Assembly: GCA_030220185.1 (NCBI GenBank)
Contig: JASPKZ010007553.1
Coordinates: forward strand, 85,001 to 149,000
Direction of reading: 5' to 3'
Source of the DNA: Diploptera punctata
Taxonomy: Eukaryota; Arthropoda; Insecta; Blattodea; Blaberidae
Length of the DNA: 64,000 nt
Shown: positions 20,220 through 29,597 of the stretch, piece by piece
Position numbering within the stretch: position 1 is the first letter of the stretch
How the letters are laid out: the number at the start of each line of letters is the position of its first letter
Made by a program: the position numbers and the translations under genes
The notes under the pieces: model-generated
What the model saw: the letters and a program-made list of their open reading frames with translations, nothing else
Databases searched by the model: none
Told to the model about the DNA's origin: nothing

Positions 20220-20575
20220 AAAAAGATCCGATTGAGGGTCTTTCCACTTTTCAGCGGTTGCCCTTTTACCAGCCGGCTGCTGGCCCTTCACACCCACATG
20301 TGTCAATCACAGAGGTAGATGATCAACAGCCAGTGTAGGGGTGACATGTGGTTAGCATGTCGAGTCCCCCAGCCGTTATAGCTGGTTCCTCAACCTGGAG
20401 CCGCTACTTATTGTAGCTACCCAATTGCCTCACGATGCTGGGTGGGCACCGGTCCCATACTGGCCGAAATACCATGAGAAAATTTCTTCCCCCATGGAGA
20501 TTCGAACCAGCGCAAGTCCCGTAGCTCTGCGCCAAGGCTTCCTACCTTAACCGCTCGGCTACGGCGCGGGACAAA
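20220..20575 (-). repeat. SINE-3, tRNA-derived
   Basis: The minus strand begins GTCCCGCGCCGTAGCCGAGC with GGTTAAGG (A-box region with a long variable arm, Ser/Leu-like), then GCGCTGGTTCGAATCTCCAT as B box. A tRNA-unrelated body follows with TTCTCATGGTATTTCGGCCA, GTTGAGGAACCAGCTATAAC and CATGCTAACCACATGTCACC. A worn copy of the same element is at 24490-24690. Confidence 0.8.
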
Positions 20576-20984
20576 AAAAAAATAAAAAATAAAGATAAGT
20601 TCCAAAAATAATAAACTGAAAATGATGACAAATCTATTCTCAGTTTTTGATCACTTAACAAGAGTTTATAATCTTTCATCAGCCCGAGCGGTTACAGGCA
20701 GGAATTTATCTTTTATTTTACACTTTATTAACTTCTTTACCATTATTAGTAGGAGTCATATATCTTTATGATAATAATAATTCAACTTTTTTTGATAGAA
20801 TCAACCGGGGGATCAGGTAGATTCCTTTTTTTACCTAAGAATACTTCTTGCATTTTTGGTAAAAATGCCTATATTTTCTGTTCACTTATGACAACAAGGT
20901 AGAGTTATGACTAGAGAGTGAATTTTTAGGTTCTAAAGTTAAGATTTCAACTTAGTACAGAGATAAAATGAATTTAATTGTGTC

Positions 20985-22120
20985 AGGGATCTTCGGATTT
21001 AATTAGTTTTTAGATATTGTATTGTACGTGTTTAGATAGCTTCTTCTTCTTCCGAATGCAGTATTGGGTGATGATGCCCGTTCTGCGACTACAAAAACTG
21101 ATCTTTCCATCGGTTAAGGGTCTTCCGAGGTCTCTTTTGCCGTTAGGGTTGAGGTGGTAAATCATCTTTGGTAAACGGGAATTTGACATTCTCTGGACGT
21201 GTTGGAACCATTTAATCTGATAATTTTGTATACGTTCAACCATTTCCCTACTATTCCACTGCATCCTTATATCATCACTTTTCATTCTATCCCTTAATGT
21301 TACTCCAGTTAGTGATCGGAGGAATCTTATTTGTGAACTATTAATGCGGGATTTATCTTTTGCTCGAAGTGTCCAGCATTCACTTCTGTATAGTAGAGCA
21401 GGTTTGGCTATGGCATTATGAAATCTCAATTGGATTTCTTTCCTCATTTGTTTTCCAAAATTTCTCCTAATTATACCATTTAATCCGTTATATTTTTCTA
21501 AATTTGTTTCCACATATTTTTGATTATGAAACTGTGATATATTATTACCTAAATAATTAAAGTGTGTTACTTGTTCTATTGGTTTATTATTTATTATTAT
21601 TTTTACTCTCGAAAGTTCCTTTCCAGTGATTGCCATGAATTTGGTTTTATTTTCAGATATTTTCATGTTGTATTTTTCTAGGGTATTCTGCAATTTAAAC
21701 ACTGATCTCTGCAAATCATCTTCATTCTCCGCTAGAAGTACTTGATCATCTGCGAAGATTATTGTTTGTATTTGATTTCCTCTACATATTTTTACTCCTG
21801 GGGGGTTTAGTTTTTTCCACTCCTGGACAATTTTATTTAGATATAGAATAAACAGTAATGGAGATAGTCCACATCCCTGTCTTAAACCTTGGTTAATTTC
21901 AAATGTATCTGTTATTTTCCCATGATCTAACTTTACTTTTATAAATGTCGTTTCATATAAACTTTTTATAGCATTTATTAGATTATTAGATAGCTTTCTC
22001 AGATAACGCCAGGTAGCTATAGTACGTATATTTTTGCACCCAGGTTTGCAAACACCAAATCTGAGAGGTGAGAAAAATCCCTCTAAGGGAAGCAAGTAAT
22101 TAATTTTAATGTTTTGTCCA
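20985..22120 (-). repeat. RepC copy 1, interrupted by LINE-B
   Basis: The two outer parts (20985-21042 and 21986-22120) join to match 23730-23925 in inverse: GTGGACAAAACRTTAAAATT, GGTGTTTGCAAACCTGGGTG, AGCTATCTAAACAYGTACAA. The conceptual reading GVCKPGCKNI-(T)IATWRYLRKLSKHVQY is open on both sides of the insert but I do not recognise it. RepC could be a duplicated host fragment or an element. Confidence 0.7.
21043..21985 (-). pseudogene. LINE-B RT and C-terminus, open reading frame
   Basis: Flanked by the 11-bp direct repeat TTAGATAGCTT (21032-21042, 21986-21996). The minus strand is open throughout and reads INQGLRQGCGLSPLLFILYL, IIFADDQVLLAENEDDLQRS (FADD catalytic motif), KISENKTKFMAITGKELSRV, FNYLGNNIS, ALLYRSECWTLRAKDKSRIN, KWFQHVQRMSNSRLPKMIYH and GKRDLGRPLTDGKISF, finishing in GAAGAAGAA. 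The 5' half (endonuclease and RT fingers) is missing, so it cannot move on its own, but the frame has no stop. The open frame 21010-22095 starts and ends in RepC, making a chimeric ORF. Confidence 0.88.
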
Positions 22121-22329
22121 CTATTATATGAAATTGGTATAAATGACTGTAGGAGACATAAATTATATAATATTATATACTGAATGTACTAGATAGACAG
22201 GTTCATAATATTAATTTCAGCAGGAAATTCCGGAAATCCTTTTACATCTTCCCCCACCTATTTATCTATTTTAAAGATGGAGTGACAATATTCCCAACAT
22301 TTTCTCAAAAAAATTAATATTCATACAAA

Positions 22330-22960
22330 GTGAATTTTTCAAATGTCATTATTATCATAGTACATTCACGAATTTACGTCATTTGTTGACCTGTTTCGGC
22401 CTCAAGAGAAACACCATCCAAAATTCTTTTGAGTGGATGTCCTGGTCTTCTTCTTCCTGCAGGTTGATATCTTAACATTTGTTTGGGTATTCTGTGATCT
22501 TCCATTCGATGAACATGTTCCATCCATATTGACTTATAATCAGAAATTTTGTTTTCTAAAGGTTCCATGTGTCTAAGATGTCTTAATTTTTTTTTGTGAT
22601 CTAGTAGTGTATATCCTGCAGTCCTCCGAAGGTATCTCATTTCAGCACATGATAAGTCTCTGTATATCATTCTGTTTCAACGTCCATACTTCGCTACCAA
22701 ACAAAAGAGTTGGAAGAGCCAGTGTTTTATACACTTTTTGCCTTGAATGTTTTTGGACTAACTCTGGCTTCAAGATAGAATTTATTAACCGTAAAATCCT
22801 TAAAAATTATGATATTTTTGCATTTACATCCTTTTATTCCTGATATGAGATATTGCATCCTAGATATGTCAAATTATTCACCTTCTCCAAAATTTTATTG
22901 TGAACTACAATTTTACTTCTGGCAGGATTTCTTCTGGATTTCTTCGTATTGAGACTTGCA
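22330..22960 (-). pseudogene. LINE-C 3' fragment
   Basis: The minus strand gives DLSCAEMRYLRRTAGYTLLD, DYKSIWMEHVHRMEDHRIPK, QMLRYQPAGRRRPGHPLKRI and LDGVSLEAETGQQMT. Upstream is a decayed KVYKTLALPTLLFGSEVWT region. The same tail is at 38067-38462 on the plus strand. No RT core is present, and frameshifts occur near 22590-22680. Confidence 0.85.
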
Positions 22961-22979
22961 AGTAAAGTTGAAGATCCTT

Positions 22980-23145
22980 AGGACGGGTTACTGGACCCAG
23001 TGGTAGGGCTGCTACCTTTTAGTCTCTGGACAGACATTAGGATACCGCATTTACTGAGTACCACATGGAACGATTTTACCGCCGTGACACGGTCCTCAGA
23101 GCCTCGGGTTGTGCCACGGAGAAGGTGAGGATGAGAATTGGGTAG
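22980..23145 (+). repeat. SINE-like repeat
   Basis: GC-richer than its surroundings (GACGGGTTACTGGACCCAGT, GGACAGACATTAGGATACCG, CGTGACACGGTCCTCAGAGC). No coding frame. It has the compactness of a SINE body, but I see no clean A/B boxes and no second copy here, so the class is tentative. Confidence 0.35.
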
Positions 23146-23338
23146 GAGAGGTTAATTTTTCAAAACAAATTATCAAAATCTACTTTGCATAACTGTTAAA
23201 ATATGAGAGAAAGTATTAGGAATATTGTCACCACATCTTCAAAATAGATAATTAGGTGTGGAAATATGGAAAAGAATTATTGGAATTTCCTGCTTACATT
23301 AATATTGTGAACTTGACTATCTGGTACAGTTAGTATAT

Positions 23339-23672
23339 TCATCCACAGTAATTCTGCCCGAAGGCAGATCTTTCACTGCAATCATAGCATTTTCATGCTA
23401 TGCTTTGCAGCTTTACTAGGGAATTATAGGTGTGGTAGCTTCCCGTTGTCCACACCTATGAAGGATGATGATGATGATGATGATAATGATAAGGGTGATG
23501 GTGATGGCCGGATGATTTTCGGGAACCGTTGGGCCCCTTGGCTTCCTGACATTTGTCTTACAGGTGAGGAAAAACCCCGAAAATACCTCAGACAGGAGCC
23601 TGTCCCGGCCGGGAATCGAACACGGGCCAGCTGCGTGACAAGGCAGCACGCTACCTCGAAACCACAGCGGTA
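23339..23672 (-). repeat. SINE-1, full-length copy, minus strand
   Basis: The minus strand starts with the head CCGCTGTGGTTTCGAGGTAG and the B-box-like GTGTTCGATTCCCGGC, continues through CACCTGTAAGACAAATGTCA and a (CAT)n stretch, and ends with ACGGGAAGCTACCACACCT, AATGCTATGATTGCAGTGAA and GGCAGAATTACTGTGGATG. It matches 34685-35028 over its whole length. tRNA-derived and probably transcribed by Pol III in its active days. Confidence 0.85.
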
Positions 23673-23729
23673 GAGCAGTTAGTATGTAATAGTATATAAT
23701 TACGTCGCCTACAGTCATTATAGACAAAT

Positions 23730-23925
23730 TCCATAAAAAAGTGGACAAAACGTTAAAATTGATCACCTGCTTCCCTTAATGGGATATTTGTCACCATTCA
23801 GATATGGTGTTTGCAAACCTGGGTGCAAAAATATACTACCTACAGCAATCTGGTATTATCTCGAAAAGCTATCTAAACATGTACAATATCTAAAAATGAT
23901 TAAATCTGAGGTTGTCTAACACGAT
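23730..23925 (+). repeat. RepC copy 2, uninterrupted
   Basis: Reads GTGGACAAAACGTTAAAATT, TGGTGTTTGCAAACCTGGGT, CTCGAAAAGCTATCTAAACA and ACAATATCTAAAAATGATTA. It supplies the empty site for the LINE-B insertion in copy 1, since AAGCTATCTAA occurs once here. Confidence 0.75.
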
Positions 23926-23931
23926 ATCTTA

Positions 23932-24478
23932 CACTACTCAACATGATTTTTGTCTCATGAGTACCAATAGTTGTACTTAATGAAGTTTTTTTTATCGTGT
24001 TTTCAAATATTTATTCGGAATTTCTCCATCACCCAAAGTTTTTTATTTCAATTTCAATTAATGGATTTAAATAATTATTTTTTTAATAAACCTAGATTTC
24101 TTCCCGGAAAATCTTGGCGCAGTGAGCGATGAGCACGGGGAATACTTTCATCAGGAGATTTCAGATATGGAAAATAGATATCAAGGCAAATAAAATCCTA
24201 ATATGCTGGCCGATTATTGTTGGACCATCAAGAGGGATGCTCCACAGGCGATATATAGAAGAAAATCGCCATTTCTTACTTTCTAGGTGAGTCCGAATGT
24301 TCGAATATTGTGTAGTTACGAATGTAGAAAATATTAAAGTGTTTGAAGTTTTAAATTCCTGTCTCTCGGACACCTTGCGTGATGGAGAAAAACCGATATC
24401 ATATTTGAATTCACATCAGAATCACGTATTTTTCTTTCTGAGACAAAAAAAAAAGGTTTATTTTTTTGTTGCTCAGTG
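23932..24478. mobile_element. MITE-T copy 1
   Basis: About 547 bp with short inverted ends CACTACTCAACA and CACTGAGCAACA. Shared internal blocks are GAGTACCAATAGTTGTACTT, GGAATTTCTCCATCACCCA, GCCGATTATTGTTGGACCAT, GTTCGAATATTGTGTAGTTA and GATGGAGAAAAACCGATATC. Copies at 46792-47341 (inverted) and 55374-55918 have the same length and order. No transposase is evident, so it needs a partner. Confidence 0.78.
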
Positions 24479-24489
24479 TTATCATACAA

Positions 24490-24690
24490 CCGTAATAGGG
24501 GTGACATGTGTCAGTATGTTCAGTACCTCAACCGTTATAATGACTTTATGCAGACTGGAGGTATCCAAATTCCGAACTTCATGTACTGATTGTAATTCCA
24601 TGAAAATATTTATTTACTCTTGGGGACTCGAAGCAATGCGCATTCTGTACATCTGCGTCAAGGAATAATGGCTTGTACAGCTCGGCCATG
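24490..24690 (-). repeat. SINE-3, diverged copy
   Basis: Matches 20325-20575 with many changes: GGGGTGACATGTG, CCTCAACCGTTATAATG, CATGAAAATATTT, GGGGACTCGAAGCAATGCGC and ACATCTGCGTCAAGG. The B-box equivalent has decayed. It starts just after the end of MITE-T copy 1. Confidence 0.55.
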
Positions 24691-25111
24691 ATGTTGTAGC
24701 TATATTTTTCTATAAAATAATCTTTTAGGGAAGTTAATCTTTTCTTAGTTTGTAAAACACGCCATGGAAATATACAATACGTGAATAAAATGCATAAGGA
24801 TTAGGGAGGTTGCACATGAATGCCAGCACTTATTTCTTATCAGAGGTTTGCTATTATCAACTTAAGCCATGCATGGACAAAAATATAAAGGAGCGATGCT
24901 CTGATGACTTTTATGAGGCATACTGAGTTTTATACCTTCGTTAATTTTAATTGATTTGATTGCAATATATTATTGTTGTGGCAGATAGTAAATTTATTTT
25001 TCTTCTTAAGTCGCACTACAGTCCAATGCATCATCCACTGATCTCCTCCCATCGGTTCCCTATCCTTAGATCGTATATCCCATCTCGCAATTGTACATTT
25101 CCTATTAACAT
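24691..25111. other. No gene recognised
   Basis: AT-rich sequence with no supported feature. Confidence 0.5.
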
Positions 25112-25580
25112 TGTACGCGAAACATGGACTCGTACTTTAAGGGAGGAAAGAAGATTACGAGTATTTGAGAATAAAGTTTTTAGGAAAATATTTGGGCCAA
25201 AAAGAGATGAACAGACATTGAATGTGAGAAGACTACATAACACACTGAACTACATGGTCTTTATTGTGAAGCCAGAGGTACTAAAGACGAGTCAATTCTC
25301 GTGGACTGTGATGGCAGGACATGGTGGCCACGAATGGGGGACTGAAAAGAGGTGCATGTAAGCTTCTTGTAGGATAAAAGAGACGGAAAATGCTCAGATT
25401 GGTAGACCAAAGAATGAGGTGGGAGAATAACATTATCCATGGATTCGAGAGAATTAGATTAACAAACTGAGAGATTGGAAAACATTAGCTGGAGGATAGG
25501 GATGCAATGGAGATCTTATGTCGCGCGCGGCGTCCCATGAACCTACGGGTTTGATAGAGTCAGTGAGTTAGTTAGTTAGT
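25112..25580 (+). pseudogene. LINE-A 3' end fragment
   Basis: Reads ETWTRTLREERRLRVFENKV, FRKIFGPKRDEQT, then in other frames AGHVARMG, GRPRMRWENN and NLRV. It ends GATAGAGTCAGTGAGTTAGT with (TTAG)n repeats, the short-unit tail of this family. Frameshifts near 25220 and after 25300. Confidence 0.85.
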
Positions 25581-25689
25581 TATCTTCATTGTACACATTA
25601 TCTCAAGATCTGATTTTAGATCTCCCTCGTTGTCTTTTTCTCTGTTGTTGATTAACAAACATTTGAAAAGAGGCTCTCTTTACCTCCAG

Positions 25690-25945
25690 TCTATTAATAT
25701 GCCACAATTCACTTCCAACTCATAATTTTTATAAATGAGACTATATCCAGATCCTTATAAACCTATATCAATATCATACCTTATTCTCCATTCGTTATTG
25801 ACTTCAACCGATCCCGTAATATTTCTCAGGATTTTTAGTTAAATACGGCCAGGCATCTACCAATACCTGCATAATATGCTTGTGCTCCATATGTTACTAT
25901 GGGTCTTACGAGAGATTTATATATTCAGTACGAATTACTGAAACA
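25690..25945 (-). pseudogene. LINE fragment, badly decayed
   Basis: The minus strand reads KSLVRPIVTYGAQAYYAGIG near 25915-25860, the region after the RT core that appears as TLALPTLLYGSEVWT in other LINEs. More stops follow. Family uncertain. Confidence 0.45.
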
Positions 25946-26016
25946 GCTGTATTGAATTTGTAATAAATATGAAAATCGTATAAAACTTTAACGTTTTATT
26001 TTATTTTATTAATAAA

Positions 26017-27000
26017 CATAATGGACATAACAATGGACTATATGGTCTTTATAGGAAGTCAGATACAGTAAAACCTGTCTATGAAGGAACATGACGGTTC
26101 CTTAAATATATTTTCATCTTGGCAGTTTTCCTTCTTATAAAGAGTTCCCAAATTACAAGCTTCAATTTTCTCAAACAGTGTAAGGCGTTTTACATGCACG
26201 CTTTAAAGACATAACGTATTCACTGAAATGCAGAAATATAGTGTATGTAATACAGCTCTGTTTGCACGGCAATACAAAACAACTTTATTACACAAAAGCG
26301 AGAGGGAACCCAACTACAGGAAGACTGAAAAGTTTTCCCAACTCCCTCGCAGGTAAGGTAACCAGGCAAGCAAAAGTGAAGGATTCTCCTCTGTCACATA
26401 TAAGCAAGGGTATCCCCGCAATACAATGGCAACACAAGAAGGTAAAAGGATACAATGCACAAAGCGTCATATGCAGAATTTTCACGTGTGGTCATTAATA
26501 CTATAATGAAAACGTGCTTAAGAATAATTTTCCGTCTTACTGAGGTATAAATTAACAATCGGTACTTTAAAAACCATTCCGTTTCCGCGTTATGAAAGTT
26601 TCCGGCTTATACAGGACGGTATTACACATAAATTCGTACCGTTCTGGAGATTTTCCCCGTCTTTACAGGTTTCCTTCTTATAAAGGTTCCGGCTAAGTCG
26701 GTTTTACTGTATAATAAGAACAGTTAAGTCTCGTAGACTGCGATGGGCGGGACATATTGCGTGTATGGGGAGTGAAAGGCGTGCATGGAAGCTTCCTGTA
26801 GGGAAGCCAGAGGGAAAATGCCCAGTTGGTAGACCAAGAATGAGGTGGGAGAATAATATTAACTATTATTTGAGGGAGGTGGATTATACAGGGAATGATT
26901 GGAAAGCATTAACTCAGGATAGGGATGTATGGAGAGCTTATGTCCGAGAGGCTATGAGCCTACGGGTTCGATGGTGCCAGTGAGTAAGTAAGTAAATAAT
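26017..27000 (+). pseudogene. LINE-A 3' end, split by a pogo-like MITE
   Basis: The left piece (26017-26065) reads NGLYGLYRKSD; the right piece (26710-26995) continues IIRTVKSRRLRWAGHIACMG, SERRAWKLPVGKPEGKCPVG, RPRMRWENNINYYLREVDYT and ends MSLRVRWCQ with a stop and GTAAGTAAGTAA. Compared with the copy at 31860-32195, the insert falls exactly between AGATA and TAATAAG. Confidence 0.88.
26066..26709. mobile_element. Pogo/Tigger-like MITE in LINE-A
   Basis: 644 bp flanked by TA on both sides. Left end CAGTAAAACCTGTCTATGAA; complement of the right end CAGTAAAACCGACTTAGCCG. The first 10 bp are identical, and the AAGGAA / TTCCTTCTTATAAAG stretches extend the pairing loosely. CAGTRAAACC ends with a TA target are typical of pogo-like elements in insects. 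No transposase is encoded. Confidence 0.8.
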
Positions 27001-27054
27001 CATAATGGATTTTCTTCAAGCAAACACCAAATCAATTGATTAATTAACATACTT

Positions 27055-27318
27055 ACTTACTTACTCACTGGCACTATCGAACCCGTAGATTCATGGCCGC
27101 GCGGACATAAGCTCTCCATACATCCCTATCCTGAGCTAATGCTTTCCAATCATTCCCTGTATAATCTACTTCCCTCAAATCGTAGTTAATGTTATTCTCC
27201 CACCTCATTCTTGGTCTACCAACTGGACGTTTTCCCTCAGGCTTTCCTACAAGAAGCTTCCATGCACGTCTTTCATTCCCCATACGTGCAACATGTCCTG
27301 CCCATTGCAGTCTACGAG
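27055..27318 (-). pseudogene. LINE-A 3' end fragment, inverted to its neighbour
   Basis: The minus strand reads AGHVARMGNERRAWKLLVGK (first residues beyond 27283), PEGKRPVGRPRMRWENNINY, DLREVDYTGNDWKALAQDRD and VWRAYVRAAMNLRVR without a stop for 69 codons. It is tail-to-tail with the plus-strand copy ending at 27000, with only ~55 bp between the two tails. Confidence 0.88.
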
Positions 27319-28170
27319 AGATTAATTAACATTCTCAGCTGATTATAATGCTGACAGTGAGCAAAATGATTGAGAGAACAGCTAAACTATCCCTTGAATA
27401 GGTAAGAAATAAATCTAACAACTTTATTAAAATTACCACACAACTACAATTTTTTCGGGCAATAATAGCATCTATTACACTTTCTCACCCCTTTCAGATT
27501 GAACTTGGTTGTCATAAAGAATATGATTCACTATAAGGGAAAGCTGTTACGAAAAACAACCAAGTCTTGATGGCCTTGAACAAAACATACTTAGCGTTAC
27601 ATAAATATAGTTTTTTTAATAACGGAAATATGAGATCTTATATATTTGTTTTAATATAAAAGTTTTAAGGCTTTTAATGATCGTGTTAAAGTCGACGGGC
27701 CTTCTCAAGTTGATTCCGTGCATTTCAGATGGATCTGCTCTGGTCATCAGTGACAACACATAGACGGTCTTACAACTTATTTTACGGTGAAGTAAGGAAA
27801 TGTCTTTAATAGCGATTATTTCGTAATATAAACAACATTTAAATAATAATAAAATCTGTAGGCCTATCTAAAAACCGATTATTCGTGCCTATATTTTGTT
27901 TGTGTTATTGGAAACAAGGAATGTTATCCTTATAATGCACAAAAACTGAACTTGCAGAAATATGTTATTTTCAAGGAAATTTGAAAATCTTACTACGATA
28001 TGAGCCTATGTAATTGTCGAATTTTTTTCTGTGTCAGTAAGTTCAAGTGAATGCTGTCTTTTGTTTATAACTTTTAAGATTTATCTTAAAGTTTTTTTTA
28101 ATGAGATGACTCGAGGTTGAATTACTTAAGATTCTCAGTCGATTTTAGTAGAGTTACAAAGTATCCTTCC
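27319..28170. other. No gene recognised
   Basis: AT-rich stretch with no motif-bearing frame or repeat that I can pair inside the window. Confidence 0.5.
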
Positions 28171-28174
28171 TTCA

Positions 28175-28262
28175 GTGGGCCGCAGTGGTCTAGTGGATAT
28201 GTTCCCAGGGTCGAGGATTCAAACCCGGCCTGGTTCATGGATTTTTTATGGTTTGAAATATC
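28175..28262 (+). repeat. tRNA-like SINE head
   Basis: GGGCCGCAGTGGTCTAGTGG resembles an A-box region and GGATTCAAACCCGGCC a B box. The text runs directly into the hammerhead foldback at 28271, and no tail is visible, so the SINE body is missing or was cut by that insertion. Confidence 0.5.
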
Positions 28263-28319
28263 CAAGGGACATTTTGAAGAAGATTTCCGGTCTGTAGGCC
28301 GTGGTCGTGAGGCTTGTAG

Positions 28320-28366
28320 TTCCCCGACGTTTCGCCAGAGACTGCGTCTGGCATCCTCAAGGGTTG
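28320..28366 (-). ncRNA. Hammerhead-like motif, left arm
   Basis: On the minus strand TTGAGGA (28360-28354) takes the place of CTGANGA, followed by stem II GCCAGA/TCTGGC, GAAAC and GTC ending at 28326. Stem I pairs CCC with GGG. The first core base is U instead of C, leaving a U-G in place of the C3-G8 pair that active hammerheads need, so activity may be weak or lost. Confidence 0.55.
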
Positions 28367-28385
28367 AGACTGGCCAGTCTCAAGA

Positions 28386-28432
28386 CAACCCTTGAGGATG
28401 CCAGACGCAGTCTCTGGCGAAACGTCGGGGAA
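28386..28432 (+). ncRNA. Hammerhead-like motif, right arm
   Basis: TTGAGGA at 28392-28398, stem II GCCAGA/TCTGGC, GAAAC at 28419-28423 and GTC ending at 28426. Self-complementary ACGT would form stem III; CCC (28389-28391) pairs with GGG (28427-28429) as stem I. Same C-to-U core change as in the left arm. Confidence 0.55.
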
Positions 28433-28839
28433 CTACAAGCCTCACGACCACGGCCTACAGCCCGAAAATCTTCTTCAAATCATCATAGCAACTCCGGCCT
28501 GAATAAGAAGGCATCTATGCAAAATTAATCGCACGTTGTCATCGTAGTAATAGCTTGTTTTCCTAGATGTCACTGTAAGGCGGAACGCTGACCCCGGGCC
28601 ACTCAATGACATCTAAAAGAAAACAAATGTAACTAAATTTCTATGGTTGAATTTCTCCCCTGTAGAGGAAGAACGCCTAAGTTTCACTGAGGGACACAAG
28701 GGCATACTTCTACTACGTACAAAGTACTCTACCCTTCACAGAGATTTCCTTCACAGAACTCGGAAATACTTATTTTCAGTTGCGTACGAAGGTCACTCAG
28801 AAACATTTTTAGATACACATCAGTTATGTACTATAATTG

Positions 28840-29330
28840 AAATCTTACCATTATATTTTCTCAAAGTACTCTCCCTGATCATATATGCATCGCTGCATCC
28901 TTCTGAATCACGACTGGAAGAACTGGTGCCAGTCACATCCATTCAGTGCACAGAGCTCCCCTTGGTTTGCTGCAACCGCATATTCAGGTGTTGAAAACCG
29001 CTTCCCTTCCACTAGGGCCTTCACTGCAGTGAACAAAAAGAAGTTACAGAGTGCCAGATCCGGACTATAAGGAGGATGGAAAAACAGCTGCACAGGATTC
29101 CCCCTCAGAAGAAAAATCCATGTCAAATGGGCGGTTGTGGGCAGATGAATTGTCGTGGTGCAACAGGATGCCTCTCAGTCCAGCTCCTGGGCATACCTGT
29201 GGGAGGGCAACTGTGGTGTACCACTGTGCAGTCACTGTCTTTGATGTTCAAGTGATATTGTGGCCACGTATTGCACTTTGCATAACTGGGTATTATCTTT
29301 TTTCCAATCACGATAGAGTAACCTTTTGGA
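28840..29330 (-). pseudogene. Mariner transposase, C-terminal half
   Basis: Minus-strand frames give GLRGILLHHDNSSAHNRPFD (second catalytic D in HHDN), then after a shift FLLRGNPVQLFFHPPYSPDL, ALCNFFLFTAVKALVEGKRF and FFQSFRRMQRCIYDQGEYFE with a final stop near 28857. The third catalytic residue reads N (CNF) where mariners have D. The N-terminal half is absent or unreadable. This resembles a classical mariner lineage distinct from the element at 4061. Confidence 0.8.
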
Positions 29331-29425
29331 GAAGCTTTTCAACGTTCATGAATATACTCGTATAATGCAGGCACGTATCTTCTTCAAAGATTTATAAATA
29401 TTATTAAGAGCTAGCATGTTTTAAA

Positions 29426-29597
29426 CATGATTTTATAATTGTAAATGTACATGCCCCCACAGAAGATAAAGATGACAAAGATCAAGGATGAGTTCTATGA
29501 AGAATTAGATTAATAATTTTATAATTGTAAATGTACATGCCCCCACCGAAGATAACGATGACACGATCCAGGATGAGTTTCTATGAAGAATTAGAAT
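29426..29597 (+). repeat. Direct duplication of ~85 bp at the LINE-A 5' edge
   Basis: ATTTTATAATTGTAAATGTA followed by CATGCCCCCACMGAAGATAA occurs at about 29430 and again at about 29517. The repeat runs to TATGAAGAATTAGA in both copies. The second copy continues into the endonuclease; the first ends at the junction. This looks like a tandem duplication after or during insertion. Confidence 0.85.

Larger units (their letters stand above)
28271..28500. mobile_element. Hammerhead foldback element, near-perfect hairpin
   Basis: Left arm 28273-28375 and right arm 28376-28480 are almost exact inverse copies of ~104 bp. They share AAGAAGATTTYCGG, TGTAGGCCGTGGTCGTGAGG, CTTGTAGTTCCCCGACGTTT and CGCCAGAGACTGCGTCTGGC, meeting at GACTGG|CCAGTC. 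The right end continues TCATCATAGCAACTCCGGCC. The terminal wording is shared with the Penelope ends at 8890-8950 and 13510-13590. No clear target duplication is left here. Confidence 0.8.
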
